Position numbers and translations under genes: made by a program
Notes under the pieces: generated by a model
The model's database searches: none
The model's input: the letters and a program-made list of their open reading frames with translations, nothing else
Told to the model about the DNA's origin: nothing
Assembly (NCBI GenBank): GCA_037903355.1
Contig: JBAJFE010000004.1
Coordinates: 1,426,001 to 1,490,000 of the forward strand
Reading direction: 5' to 3'
DNA: 64,000 nt
Source of the DNA: Trichuris trichiura
Taxonomy: Eukaryota; Nematoda; Enoplea; Trichinellida; Trichuridae
In this document: piece by piece, positions 20,479 to 30,402 of the stretch
Numbering within the stretch: the stretch's first letter is position 1
Layout: the number at the start of each line of letters is the position of its first letter

Positions 20479-23400
20479 ATGAGCGGTACACAGCCGACTT
20501 CCGAGAATGCTAGTCCGAAAGAGGCGGTGCCAACGTTCGAATGGACGGCTTTTTTGGAGCCGGATTTTGCTTGGATGAATTGGGCAGACGAAATTGAACG
20601 CATGGCTTTGAATGGTACTCAGCTCGGATTGTAATTAATTTTTTGGCCAACCGGTTGAGTAATAATTGTCCTAGACGATGCGCACAAGGAGCAGCTAGTT
20701 GATGCCAAAGATGGAGCTTCTCAATCGTCGCAGCCTTTTGTCGACATATCCAAAGTGCCCACTTCGCCGCCCTTTGTTGCCATTGTGTTAAATCTACCGT
20801 TCGATACTAGCGAAGAAGACCTTGCCAATTTCTTCAGTGGCATCAAGGTAATTGTTAGTTCGTTTCCATTTTGCGCTAGCTATCTCCCGTTCCCGTAATT
20901 CAAACTATTCCGCGCGTTGTCTGCTTTCCTCGTTCCTCTATGCGTTAACTGAGCAACAGTTGGTATCCTGATCCGCTAGCCATTACTACTAGTTTCTTTC
21001 ACGCGCTGTTCGGCAGCAATTGGAACAGAAGGCAGTCGTTACGTATCGAACAATTAACTCAGAGCAATTCTGTTGTGTTTACGCGTCTTTATATGGTTTC
21101 AACGAGCAGTTGTGTTTTTTAAGATCGCCTGCGTTCAATTGGTCCATCAGAACGACGGCAACATGGTTGGTGCTTCCTACGTCGAGTTCAGGGATCGGGA
21201 TTCCCTCATTTGCGCCCTCCAAAGGACCGGAAAGGTTAGTTGCTATTTCCAAAAAAAACATTGCTTGTTACACGCTGATTTTCAGTCGCTAAATAATCGA
21301 ACGATCAGGGTCGAGGTCTTTTGTGGTTCTGCGAAAGATCGGCGATTTGGTGAGAATATACCTGTTTGTTTTCATCCTATACAGTATGACAATATGCAAA
21401 ATCCAGCTTGCCTTTATTACATTTGAACTGCCTAATGTCAACTGCCCAACACTGTCCAACCTATTCGTTCCGCATTAGCATGCTTTAAATCAAGTGTATA
21501 GACAGTAGGTAATAGTGTAGTCAGGAACCCTCACTACTTAGTGAGTATACGTTTGTGGGGAGCATTTTGTTCTGCTCTAATTTTCCAATTGTGGATAGGT
21601 TAAAGTCTAACAGTAAGACCGCTAGAATTCAAGTTCTTTTCTTACCGTAATCTTTCACACGATTCCGATTAATTCAAGCGGTTTTTCCCTTCCATATTCT
21701 ACTATGCGTTGCCAGCGGACAAGAAATTATGCGAACAATTAATCGAAAATCATTACTGTGAGCAGAAATGCTGCGAATAGTTCTGTGTTGAATTTTTGAA
21801 ATGTTTTTTGTCTCGCGGTCGTCAACTAGGTTCTCTAGGTGCTTAGCATTTATTTTTTAAGCCTGCTCAATTCGTACGTGATTTAAAGAATGGGGAAAAC
21901 AAATGACCGCTAAAGCTGGCCTTTAAGAAAATTATAAAAATTACAAAGATAGCCTCGGCAGTCGTTGAATGCGCGTGTCGACGATCATAAGTCAGGAGAG
22001 CAACTTTCATCTCCGCTGAATGAAAGAGGCCGTTTTCATTCGCAATTACGCTTATATCAATTGCGACTAAGGATAAATAGCTTAGTGAGTTATGGAGTGC
22101 GTTCATCAGTAAATATTTTTTCTGCGGCATATCGAGCTAACCATGCCCATTGTTCCCTTAAGAGACTTATATAGATACGCCTAACGGAGTAAACACCACC
22201 CTATCTTTACGCTGACGACCGAACTAAAGCGTCCCGAAAGCAACGTGTATTTGTTCACTGGTAGTCTTCTAACAGGTTGGTCATCCATTCGTCGATACGG
22301 CATTTGTTCTGGTTTCTCGCATACACAATTACAAAAAAGGGAAAAAGCCGTTTGAAGGACCAATACTGAAGACCCCTCAACCCGTTACTGTGCATCTTGT
22401 CTTTAAGGCAATGCTGTTGCTGCAAACTGAGAAGGAGCGGCCTGGAGGATGCCAGCTTGACGCGCCCGCCTTAGCAGACTTTATGGCTGTGCTGATGGCG
22501 GTTAAGATCCTAGAAGTCGAAACCCTGAATAGATCAAAAATACGCTAAAAAGTTTGGCCTTTTGGGAGTTGTGCATTGGCATCGTCTGCATAAGGAATGT
22601 GTTTTTGAATGGAGGCATTATTATTATTATTAGCTCTAAAAAACAAGATTAGTATAGTAACCTCTCTACTCAATTACATTTCTTAGCTAGAAGATGACAA
22701 TGCACAACTGCCAAAAGGCCACGTCTTACAGTGTGTTTTCAACCTATTCGGGATTCTGACCCTGACCCTGGCTGTGCTTCGCTGGGTTCGGCAGGAACTG
22801 AATCATTTGCGTGTTTGCTTTCATATTTTCATCGACGAAGTTGGGAGGTTGTTTACGCGCAGGTGGGTGTAACTGTACTCTGGCAAGCGGTCCTTCGCTG
22901 TGCCATTCGTCCGTTATAATAGTGCTTCCAAAGAGCGCGTGGTTCCGAGGCGCTGCTTAGGAGGCATTCACCCGCCCATTCTCTCAGTACACCCCAGTAA
23001 GAACCCACCGCCCTTCAGGCATCGACCCGCGGTTGGACTTCCGCTTCCCGAAAAGGCTCTCGTTTACCTATGGTCCTCTGACGAAGTCACTGGTCCTCTT
23101 CGACCTGCGGCACGCGCCGATTCCATTGAACGGTGGGGCATCTTATTCATTCCTAGAAAATGGTCAACGGAAATAATAAAATTACTTCGTTCGCGATCTT
23201 TTGTACCTGCTTGCTCTGCGCAGAACCCGGTTGGAGTCTCTCAGTAAGTGCACAGTACGTGAAGTCTGTGGCGGTATGCCGACCATTACGCTGGGTATCT
23301 GAGAGAGACTGGCTAGGACAAAAACGTAGAATTTGCAGTGATGGTTATCTTCCATCCGTGTGCCTGTTCGAAACCCTCGCGTCTCTTCCGCACTGCCTTT

Positions 23401-24355
23401 TTGACTATCGCCATCTGGCACGCGAGTCATCAGAGCCTCGCAGATGCACAATCTATGGTGGTGTTGTATAATCCTGCTATCCTGTAGCAGTGCAAACGAG
23501 GCGGGCTCGTTCAAGGCAGCCATCGCAAGTAGACTTGATAGCGACATCACTGTACTACCGGAAACAAGGCGTAATGACGGCGAATATCGGCCAGTGGTTG
23601 ACGCTGCGATATACAGCATTTTATTTCGTGCATACCAAACGAGTAAGCAAATAATTTTTTCAGTCAAATGCTAATGACTATTTTGTATCTGCCGAGGACA
23701 GCCTAATTCTTGTATGCGCGGCTACGTATGTCGGCAAGCAGGAAAAACGTTCATCTGTTAGCTTAACTCAAAGAGTCACTTGACGATAATGCGGGGATTT
23801 CCGTAGTGCGCGAAACTGTGACTCACGTCGAAGTGGCTTTTTTGGCTAAAAAGGTACTCGGCATACTGACGCAACGTCAAAATTCGTCGGCCTCTTTCTA
23901 TACACCACCGGCGTAAGTAAACAGGAAGTGTCCACCCACGACTTCCTCTACAGCAGACCACCGTGCATCATCAAATGGTTCTTAAGCAGACTGCGACTGT
24001 GTCAGGCCGTCGCCCCCTTCGGAAACACTGCTATAGACAGAAAATATATTTTAGTAATACGGTAGACTCTCGTTATCCGCGGATTCTATACAACGCGGTT
24101 TGTCCGGCGCGAAATAGTGACGTTATCTTTTACACGGCGGTAAACGAGATAAAGCTTAGAACAGTCAGTGGTTGCTGGAAACGTTTGTGGAAAGATTCAG
24201 TCAGTGAATGCGAGAACTTAGGTGCCATCGATGACGAGGTCATGGACATAGTAAATATTAGCAGAGTTGGGAGGTGAAGGTTTCTCGAGCGTGATAGAAG
24301 ATCATATATATATATGGTCTTCTATCACGCTCGAGAGAGCGTATATGAGAACTGC

Positions 24356-24395
<40 letters not shown>

Positions 24396-27300
24396 GCAGT
24401 TCTCGTATAACGCGAGCGTTTGGTCACTTAAAAATCCTGAAAAATGTCGCGTTATAGGAGACATGTAAAGTATAGGAAAATCACGATTTGGTTCAAAGCG
24501 TCAGAAGGATTGTTTACTTGTAAACAACAACGGAGATATCTTAAATAAGCTGGGTTGAAACAGGAATTATGATGTACCTGAGCTACTTATTCTACCGTTA
24601 GGCACGCTGACGTATGGATCCTCTTACACGGGGTCTGAATAACATATCTTTTACGGCGATCATACATTAACGGCAGAGCTTTTATGATAACACTCTTTAT
24701 AGCGGGCAGAGTTCAAACTGGCTTCCACGAGCGGCGTGCTTGCGTCTTTAGCTTGTGGAAAGAGTCTCTCTCAGTATTAAAATAAACGACATCATACCCA
24801 GGAAAGAAAGGAGTTCCGTTGGAGTCATTTTTTAAATCTCACTATCCTTTGTTACGGGCGAACTGAAGTCCTATTAGATGTAGAAGGTAGCGCTTCCTCA
24901 TCGTCACAATGTTTCTTCATTGCAGTAAAGTAGAATTCGAGCTTCTTTTGTTTCGCACGTGTACTTCTTTCGTACAGCAGCTGCTTGTATGGCTCCAAGC
25001 AAGCTCGGATACCTCTTGTGGTTTTCCCGCTGCGTTCTGCATTACAGTCATTGTCTTCGAGCCATTGTAAACGCTGTTCAATAGTTTCCAGGGTATCTGA
25101 CAGCTCAGCAGTGGTCATTTGTCGCTGAGGAACTTCCTGATTTTCATCATCTTCTTCTCTTCCTTCTGTTTCCCCTGCTACAGAAAGTTCCTGCAGCTCC
25201 TCGGTGGTCAGCTCATCCGGTTGACAATTCAAAATGCCCTCAATATCCTGATATTGAGACTGTGACTTTGCCATACGTCCACGCTTTCCTGTCGGTGAAA
25301 TCGCGTAAGAGCGAAAGCAGAATCGCGTTATGCGAGAAAGTGCTACGATTTCAAAATCGCGGATGAGCGAAAACGTTATATGAACACGCGTTATACGAGA
25401 ACTACCTGTATATGTACAGGCGGCGCTCATTATCCGCGGATTCTATACAACGCGGTTCGTCCGGCGTGAAATAGTGACGTCATCTTTTCACAAAAACATA
25501 CGCACTGCTGGCCGGCATTATAACTGCAGCAATGTCGTTGCCTGCTTGAGCAACAGCGTGATCGTCTTCCCGGGCGCGAAAGACTTTTTCTTCTTACAAT
25601 GCTCTCTAACCGTGCACAGTGCTAATGAGGCCTCGTCATTTTTCTGGTTGTTCGTTATTGCTTCGTGCGCGTCGTCGAGCCTATTCGCCGTGCGCAAACA
25701 TCAGTTTCCCTCCAGCTTGGTAGATCTGAACTTTCGCGTCGTTTAACCGGTGTCGTATAGGAGGATGGCTGACAGAATGCAACTAAGCGGTTCCTCTAGG
25801 GCTGAGACAACGTAGCGTCATTACTCTTCATGAGAAAGTAGAAGTCCCTGATCTCTTGAAAAGCGGATTGTCATTTACCGAAGTGGGCGGCAAGATCGGG
25901 AAGAATGAATCCAGCATTCGTACGATAAAGCAGCAGGAAGTTGAGATTCGAAGAAGCGTGTATCCCGACCCTTCACTGGCGAAAAGAGCTGCTGTAGTTC
26001 GCAACAAAGTCCTCGTGAAAGCCGAGAAAGCGCTAAGCATTTGCATAGAGGACATGTCGCGGAAGAATGTCCCCGTCGAAGAGAAAGTTATTCGGGAGAA
26101 AGCGCTGAGCTTATATGAGCACTTCTCTGGCGTGGTTGCAGAGAACGAGAGAAAAGGGTTTACTGCTAGCAACATACGCGAAGCGCTTCAACCTCACGAA
26201 CTTAAAGATCACTGGGAAAACGGCATCGGCTTATTTCGTAGCTGCCTCGACATTACCGGAGGAATTCAAGGGGACAGGACGAAATACGCAGCTAGAATAT
26301 AAGCTATTTGGCCTTTTTCATAGGGTAGCCTAAATAACGCGGAATTCAACTTTACGCGGTAAAATGCGCAAAATTTTGGACGAATTAACCACGGGTAACG
26401 AGAGCAGCCTGTATATATGTAAATACAAGCTGAAATACGCGGCTGGAATACAAGCTGTTTGGCCTTTTTCATGGGGTATTCTTTATAACGCCCTATAACG
26501 TGTAATAAATAAATAAATTTATTTATTTATTTATTTAAAAGCGGTTTTCCTACAAGATGGAGAAATGAGACTTCGGACTTCAGCTTTTCCTCAGCGGGAA
26601 AGAATACTTTACCGTATCTACTGTTGTAGTGGGTACCTGATGTGCAGGTAAACAGCAATGTGTAATATTTACAACGCTTTAGGCGAACATTGAAGTGAAC
26701 TGTTCGCCTGTTTCCATTAAAACTATCTTCTATCTGCTTTTTTGATATGCCTTTTTGGAAGAGAAAAAGTCAGCTAGTTTAACTTCCGGCTAAGATTGCC
26801 TTTTTTCTTAGGTGACGGTCATGGTAGACGAGCTTACGCCGATGGTGGAAAAGGTGGCAGCGCATACCGCGGGCGTCGTTCATCGGAAGCAAGCTCAACT
26901 CGCAACGATCGAGATAGTCGTCAGTTGTTACGCCGTGCTCAAATGCCAAACGACGTTCGCGCTACCGACTACGCCCGAAGAACAAATTCGGTGGATCACC
27001 CACAGTCCGAACGGGACAATCGTTACAACAGTTTGCCCAGAGGCTACGTTGGAAGATACGGTTCACACGACGCGGCAGGAGTAGCTTCGGGACCGTCGCA
27101 GTTGACCGAAAGGCACCAGGACACCTTTACTAGGGGAGGCGGAGGGTTTTCCGCCGGCAAACATCAAGATGTACCATATTGTCGAAGCATGTCCAAGTCG
27201 GAGGGTCGACAAGGTCCTAGAAGCATGCACGAACGACCTCCTTACAGATATGCCGGTAATCAGTCTACAGCTGACATCCAGTTTGATCGATATCATGGTG

Positions 27301-30032
27301 GCGCCAACGTAGCGCCGGGAAGTAGTTACCGTCAGCGAAGAAGCAGCGCTCAGTCGGACTCTGAGAGATGCTTAGGAATTCATCCCGATCGTGCATCCTA
27401 CGATGCATCGCGAGCGCGCGGCGGTCCAGGAAAATTTGACCGGCATTACGGTAGCTTAAACCGTAACAGAATGGGTCAAGGCCATCGGTTCGGGCGTCAA
27501 GGTTATATGCATTTTGCTCTTTAAAAGGAAATTGAACTAGTGTTTTTTAGACGACAGCTATTACGCTCAAAATTTCGGGCGTAACCGTTTCGCCGACTCT
27601 TGGCGTACCAGCGGAGAGCAGCAGCAGCATGAAACGATTCCTAAACAAGAGGGCGCTGCTGAAGCGAACGTCAGCACTGGTAATAGTTTTGAGACGCTTT
27701 TGAAGGCTTTGTAAGTTGCGCGCGTCTTTCAGAGTCCGCCGACCTTCCAAAAAGTACAGAGACGACCGCGCAACAGGAAAGAACCCACCTGCCTTATTCG
27801 AGCATTTTTGGTGAAGCAAAGCCAGTCGATACTGAACGTCGCGTTCGGGAAATCGAACAACAACGACTTGCCATGTTGAGACAGGAAAGTGTACAAAGTG
27901 TCCCTCCAAATATGGGCAGTTCAAAACGTCCAAGCAACGCGTTCGGTATACACCTTTGTTCGTGTATTATTATTATTATTATTATTATCATGTGATATAC
28001 TTTTATTTAGTCTTAGAGCCGGACAATACCGGCTGCGACAGGTACGACGAAGAAGCGTTGCTTGCGTCGGGTGAAATAAAGTTGCTGAGACGTCCAACTC
28101 CACGAAAAGAGGAAGTTGAAACTATTGCCGCGTCGCAAACTTCTCACGCAGCAGAGCCACACGTTGAACACGTAGAGCAAGACCAAACGGTCAAAACAGT
28201 CGAGGATACGTATAGACCGAGAGGATGGAGTGGTGGCGCTAGCGGAAGAGCTTCCCGCCGTTCTCGTGGTCATCGCGGTGGCAGACGAGGTGGCGGCATT
28301 GGTAGAGGCAGCTACGTGCGCGGTTACGGTAGTCGATCTAATCGTCAAAATTCCCGAACACCATTGGAACCTCAACCCGACGAAGACGGCAATGCACCAA
28401 GTTTACAAGCTGCCGCGGCAGTCGAACAGACTTCGGTCAGCGATGCTCGCAGAAGCAGCAATGACAAAAATGATTGTGTTCAAAGTTTTGGTTCGGTGAC
28501 CAGGACGGAGAGTCGCGCCTCAAGCATATCCAACGGGCGCGATGGATATCGTTTTGAGCACATCATTGAGTTCCGACGCGGCGGCAGTCGTAAGTATATT
28601 TTTTCGTTCGCGTTATGCAAATTATTTTCAATACCACATTCCTCATGTCGAACCTTCGACGATCTTCCGCTGAAGTGAATACAATTCCGCAAGCATTTCG
28701 TAACTTATGGATAGCAGATATACCAAACGACCCTTAGAAAACTATTTCTATTTAAAGTTAAAGTTACGTTTAAGTAATATCTTTAAAAAAGTCTTAATCT
28801 TACTAAGTAATGCGCGTCCTTGGCGGGCCTATATATTTTTCTCTTATCTCAGCTAGGCTTTATACATATATGCAAATTGCCCCTGACTTGTTAGCTGGGT
28901 TAAACGTGATAAGGCCGCGTTTAACCCTCAAGTTCATTCTTTAATGTCTTTTAAATTTTTCCGCTCTGAGCGCGCGACCCTAAAAAAAACAAAGGCGCGT
29001 TGTACCTGAGCATCTTTTGTAGTTTCGGCTGTTCTAGAACCCATTGCTCGCGCTTGGACAAAGCCGCAACCTTTGGTGGAACAAGGAGTTGGGTTACGCT
29101 TAACCTCGCTGCATTAATATTCGAAGCGAATATTATGCGCTTTAGTTTCCCGCTTTACTGGCTGCACGTTGTTGGCTTACGCATTGATATAAGGCGCTTT
29201 GTTGGCTTGCCTGCACGATGTGTTGTAGCCAAAAAAGAATATCGTGGTCTCATTAAATCATTTGTTAATATATGGTATTGACAGCTGACGCTAACTGATT
29301 GTCCAATGCTGGGCGAAGTTGGTACGATGGTCACAGACAAAAGCAACGAATATGTTGGGTATAATAAATAAATTACTTTCTTAAGAATACGCACGCCTAG
29401 CAGGAGGATGTAGGAATGCGGTGATAATGAAATTTGCATAAAAAACTCGCGGAAGTAGATAGCTTGATTTTTCATTCATCCAGATTTGTACTTCGACCTT
29501 TAGGCTCCTATCGTTCGCCTATCGATACGAACACTAGTAGGGATGCGGAATAGTTGTTTGATTTGCCGCTAGGATATGTTCACGACGGAATGTTTGATTC
29601 ACTTTCCCCTAACGGAGCGTTTGTTTCTTTTTTTCAAGGTTCCGTGAGCACAACTCGATTGACCGGACCCGGTGAAAGTGCCAAAAGCGAGCGTACTGCC
29701 GCTCCCGTTGTCAGCGAGGGTCAAACAGCGGACGCTACCAAGCGGGAAAAAGTTGCGCAAGAAGCGGGCGAACCGTCGTTAGTTGCCGCCACGTCGACGG
29801 GTGCCGCCCGCGCCAACAAACCCAAGGAGGACCGTTACCCGGCAGCCGCTGCGGGCAGACACGGCCGCGGGAAGGCTAACAAACGAAACGCAAAGTCGAA
29901 CGGACGCCAGGTGAATTTTTTGTACCTGAAAATCTCAACCTGCTTTACCGTACGCCCGTTTGTTTTTTTTTTCAGGCTTTTACCGATAAGAACAAATTCG
30001 ATTTGTTAAAGAGCTTTGTCTGCGACGATTAG
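20479..30032 (+). CDS. eif4b: Translation initiation factor eIF4B
   Basis: Ten exons with closing phases: 20479-20614, 20675-20847, 21124-21234, 21286-21349, 26812-27501, 27551-27679, 27733-27945, 28011-28589, 29639-29910, 29976-30032, giving 807 residues. eIF4B stimulates the eIF4A helicase during mRNA scanning. Seen: N-terminal NWADEIE (matching the WADE motif of eIF4B); one RRM with PPFVAIVLNLPFDTSEEDL and VGASYVEFRDRDSLICAL, ending NNRTIRVEV; an Arg/Gly/Tyr/Asp-rich region analogous to the DRYG region; the conserved SIFGEAKPVDTERRVREIE motif; an RGG-type basic segment (RRSRGHRGGRRGGGIGRG); and a C-terminal KNKFDLLKSF. Intron 4 is 5.46 kb and full of mobile DNA; intron 8 is 1.05 kb. Confidence 0.93.
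22521..22756. repeat. Foldback (MITE-like) element, copy 2
   Basis: The terminal sequence AACCCTGAATAGATCAAAAA at the left matches, inverted, AACCTATTCGGGATT at the right, and the GGCCTTTTGGGAGTTGTGCATTGGCAT block matches its inverse at about 22687-22725. It is the same family as 41-201 but more diverged and with a longer centre holding an (ATT)n run. Confidence 0.7.
24060..24358 (+). mobile_element. Internally deleted pogo/Tigger element 1
   Basis: A TA dinucleotide precedes a terminus like that of element 3, with ATCCGCGGATTCTATACAAC shared. Further in, the plus strand encodes a DDE-transposase C-terminal-like piece, LRTVSGCWKRLWKDSVSE, so the middle of the transposase gene has been deleted. 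The right end, CTGCCTG before TA, mirrors the left terminus of element 2. It contains the palindrome 24284-24335. Confidence 0.6.
24284..24335. repeat. Near-perfect 52-nt palindrome
   Basis: CTCGAGCGTGATAGAAGA and its complement flank a (TA)n centre, with a single mismatch pair. The palindrome is centred in the right part of Tigger element 1. Confidence 0.75.
24347..24404. repeat. (TA)n flanked by inverted Tigger ends
   Basis: GAGAACTGCCTGTA (24347-24360) and TACAGGCAGTTCTC (24391-24404) are exact inverse copies around about 17 TA units. They are the facing termini of Tigger elements 1 and 2 on either side of a TA microsatellite. Confidence 0.8.
24393..25408 (-). mobile_element. Pogo/Tigger element 2 with inverted terminal repeats
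   Basis: The 22-bp termini CAGGCAGTTCTCGTATAACG(CG) at the left and, inverted, CAGGTAGTTCTCGTATAACG(CG) at the right differ at one base. TA flanks both ends. It encodes only a C-terminal transposase-like frame (24852 to about 25274, minus), so it is a deletion derivative. Confidence 0.75.
24852..25274 (-). pseudogene. Truncated Tigger-type transposase C-terminal region
   Basis: Minus-strand frame from the ATG in MAKSQSQYQDIEGILNC to the stop at 24852. Segments DIEGILNCQPDELTTEELQEL and LLYERSTRAKQKKLEFYF resemble the acidic and basic tail of Tigger/pogo transposases that follows the DDE core. The DNA-binding and catalytic domains are absent. The frame stays open upstream through the terminal repeat, but that part is not protein-like. 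Confidence 0.55.
25417..26411 (+). mobile_element. Pogo/Tigger element 3, 3'-deleted transposase
   Basis: Left terminus CAGGCGGCGCTCATTATCCG and, inverted, right terminus CAGGCTGCTCTCGTTACCCG, with TA on both outer sides. It encodes the transposase N-terminal region only (25828-26302). About 995 bp. Confidence 0.7.
25828..26302 (+). pseudogene. Tigger/pogo transposase N-terminal fragment
   Basis: The frame reads TLHEKVEVPDLLKSGLSFTE, then VGGKIGKNESSIRTIKQQEV and EIRRSVYPD, the CENP-B/pogo N-terminal helix-turn-helix. KALSICIEDMSRKNVPVEEK and IREKALSLYEHF follow, the start of the CENP-B-type DNA-binding domain. The DDE catalytic domain is missing, so it is not functional. Confidence 0.75.
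26412..26540. repeat. Tigger-like fragment and AT palindrome
   Basis: 26424-26500 (GAAATACGCGGCTGGAATAC...) duplicates the interior of element 3 near 26281-26345. It is followed by a self-complementary run of AATA/TTAT units (about 26505-26537). Confidence 0.6.
27965..27989 (+). repeat. (ATT)n microsatellite in eif4b intron 7
   Basis: Eight ATT units in the 65-nt intron between 27945 and 28011. Length variation here would alter intron size but not coding sequence. Confidence 0.85.
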
Positions 30033-30402
30033 CTTGCTCTTCGAGAAGGCTACGCTATATTTTTTCTTCTCTCCTCAAGTTTTTGTTCTATTTCTCCCCC
30101 CAAAACTTTCGTTGCGCTCCTAAGTTGCAATCGCTGTTCGCCAATCCACCGTCAGTACTTAATCCGAAAATACGCAGAGATTACGCTTGTTGATTTCTTA
30201 CTCTTTTTTTTCCTTCCTCTTACGCACGCCGCGTCGCGTAGCTCAATTGTTCCAATGTAAGCGCGTGACTTGATTAGCTTCTCTCCGTATTTACATTAAA
30301 TGGCATGTCGTTAACGTTGCGGGAAAAAGCGTTCGTTCTCCCGTTGGTTTTTCGGTCAACAAAGGGTCATTTCAACGAGCAACAATTGTCCGACGGTCAA
30401 TG
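30033..30402. other. Convergent 3' regions of eif4b and galnt
   Basis: No gene. Tail-to-tail spacer of 370 bp; several T-rich tracts are present. Confidence 0.5.

Larger units (their letters stand above)
21350..26811 (+). other. Large eif4b intron 4, mobile-element rich
   Basis: 5.46 kb intron with donor GTGAGA and acceptor TTTTTTCTTAG. It contains a foldback copy (22521-22756), pogo/Tigger elements (24060-26411) and further Tigger-like sequence to about 26500. The part 22760-24050 has discordant frames on both strands (the longest is a 161-codon minus frame at 23182-23667) and nothing I recognise. Confidence 0.7.

Noticed and set aside
23182..23667. 161-codon minus-strand frame in the eif4b intron
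   Set aside because: No recognisable domain, overlapped by comparable frames on the plus strand, and in the middle of transposon-derived DNA.
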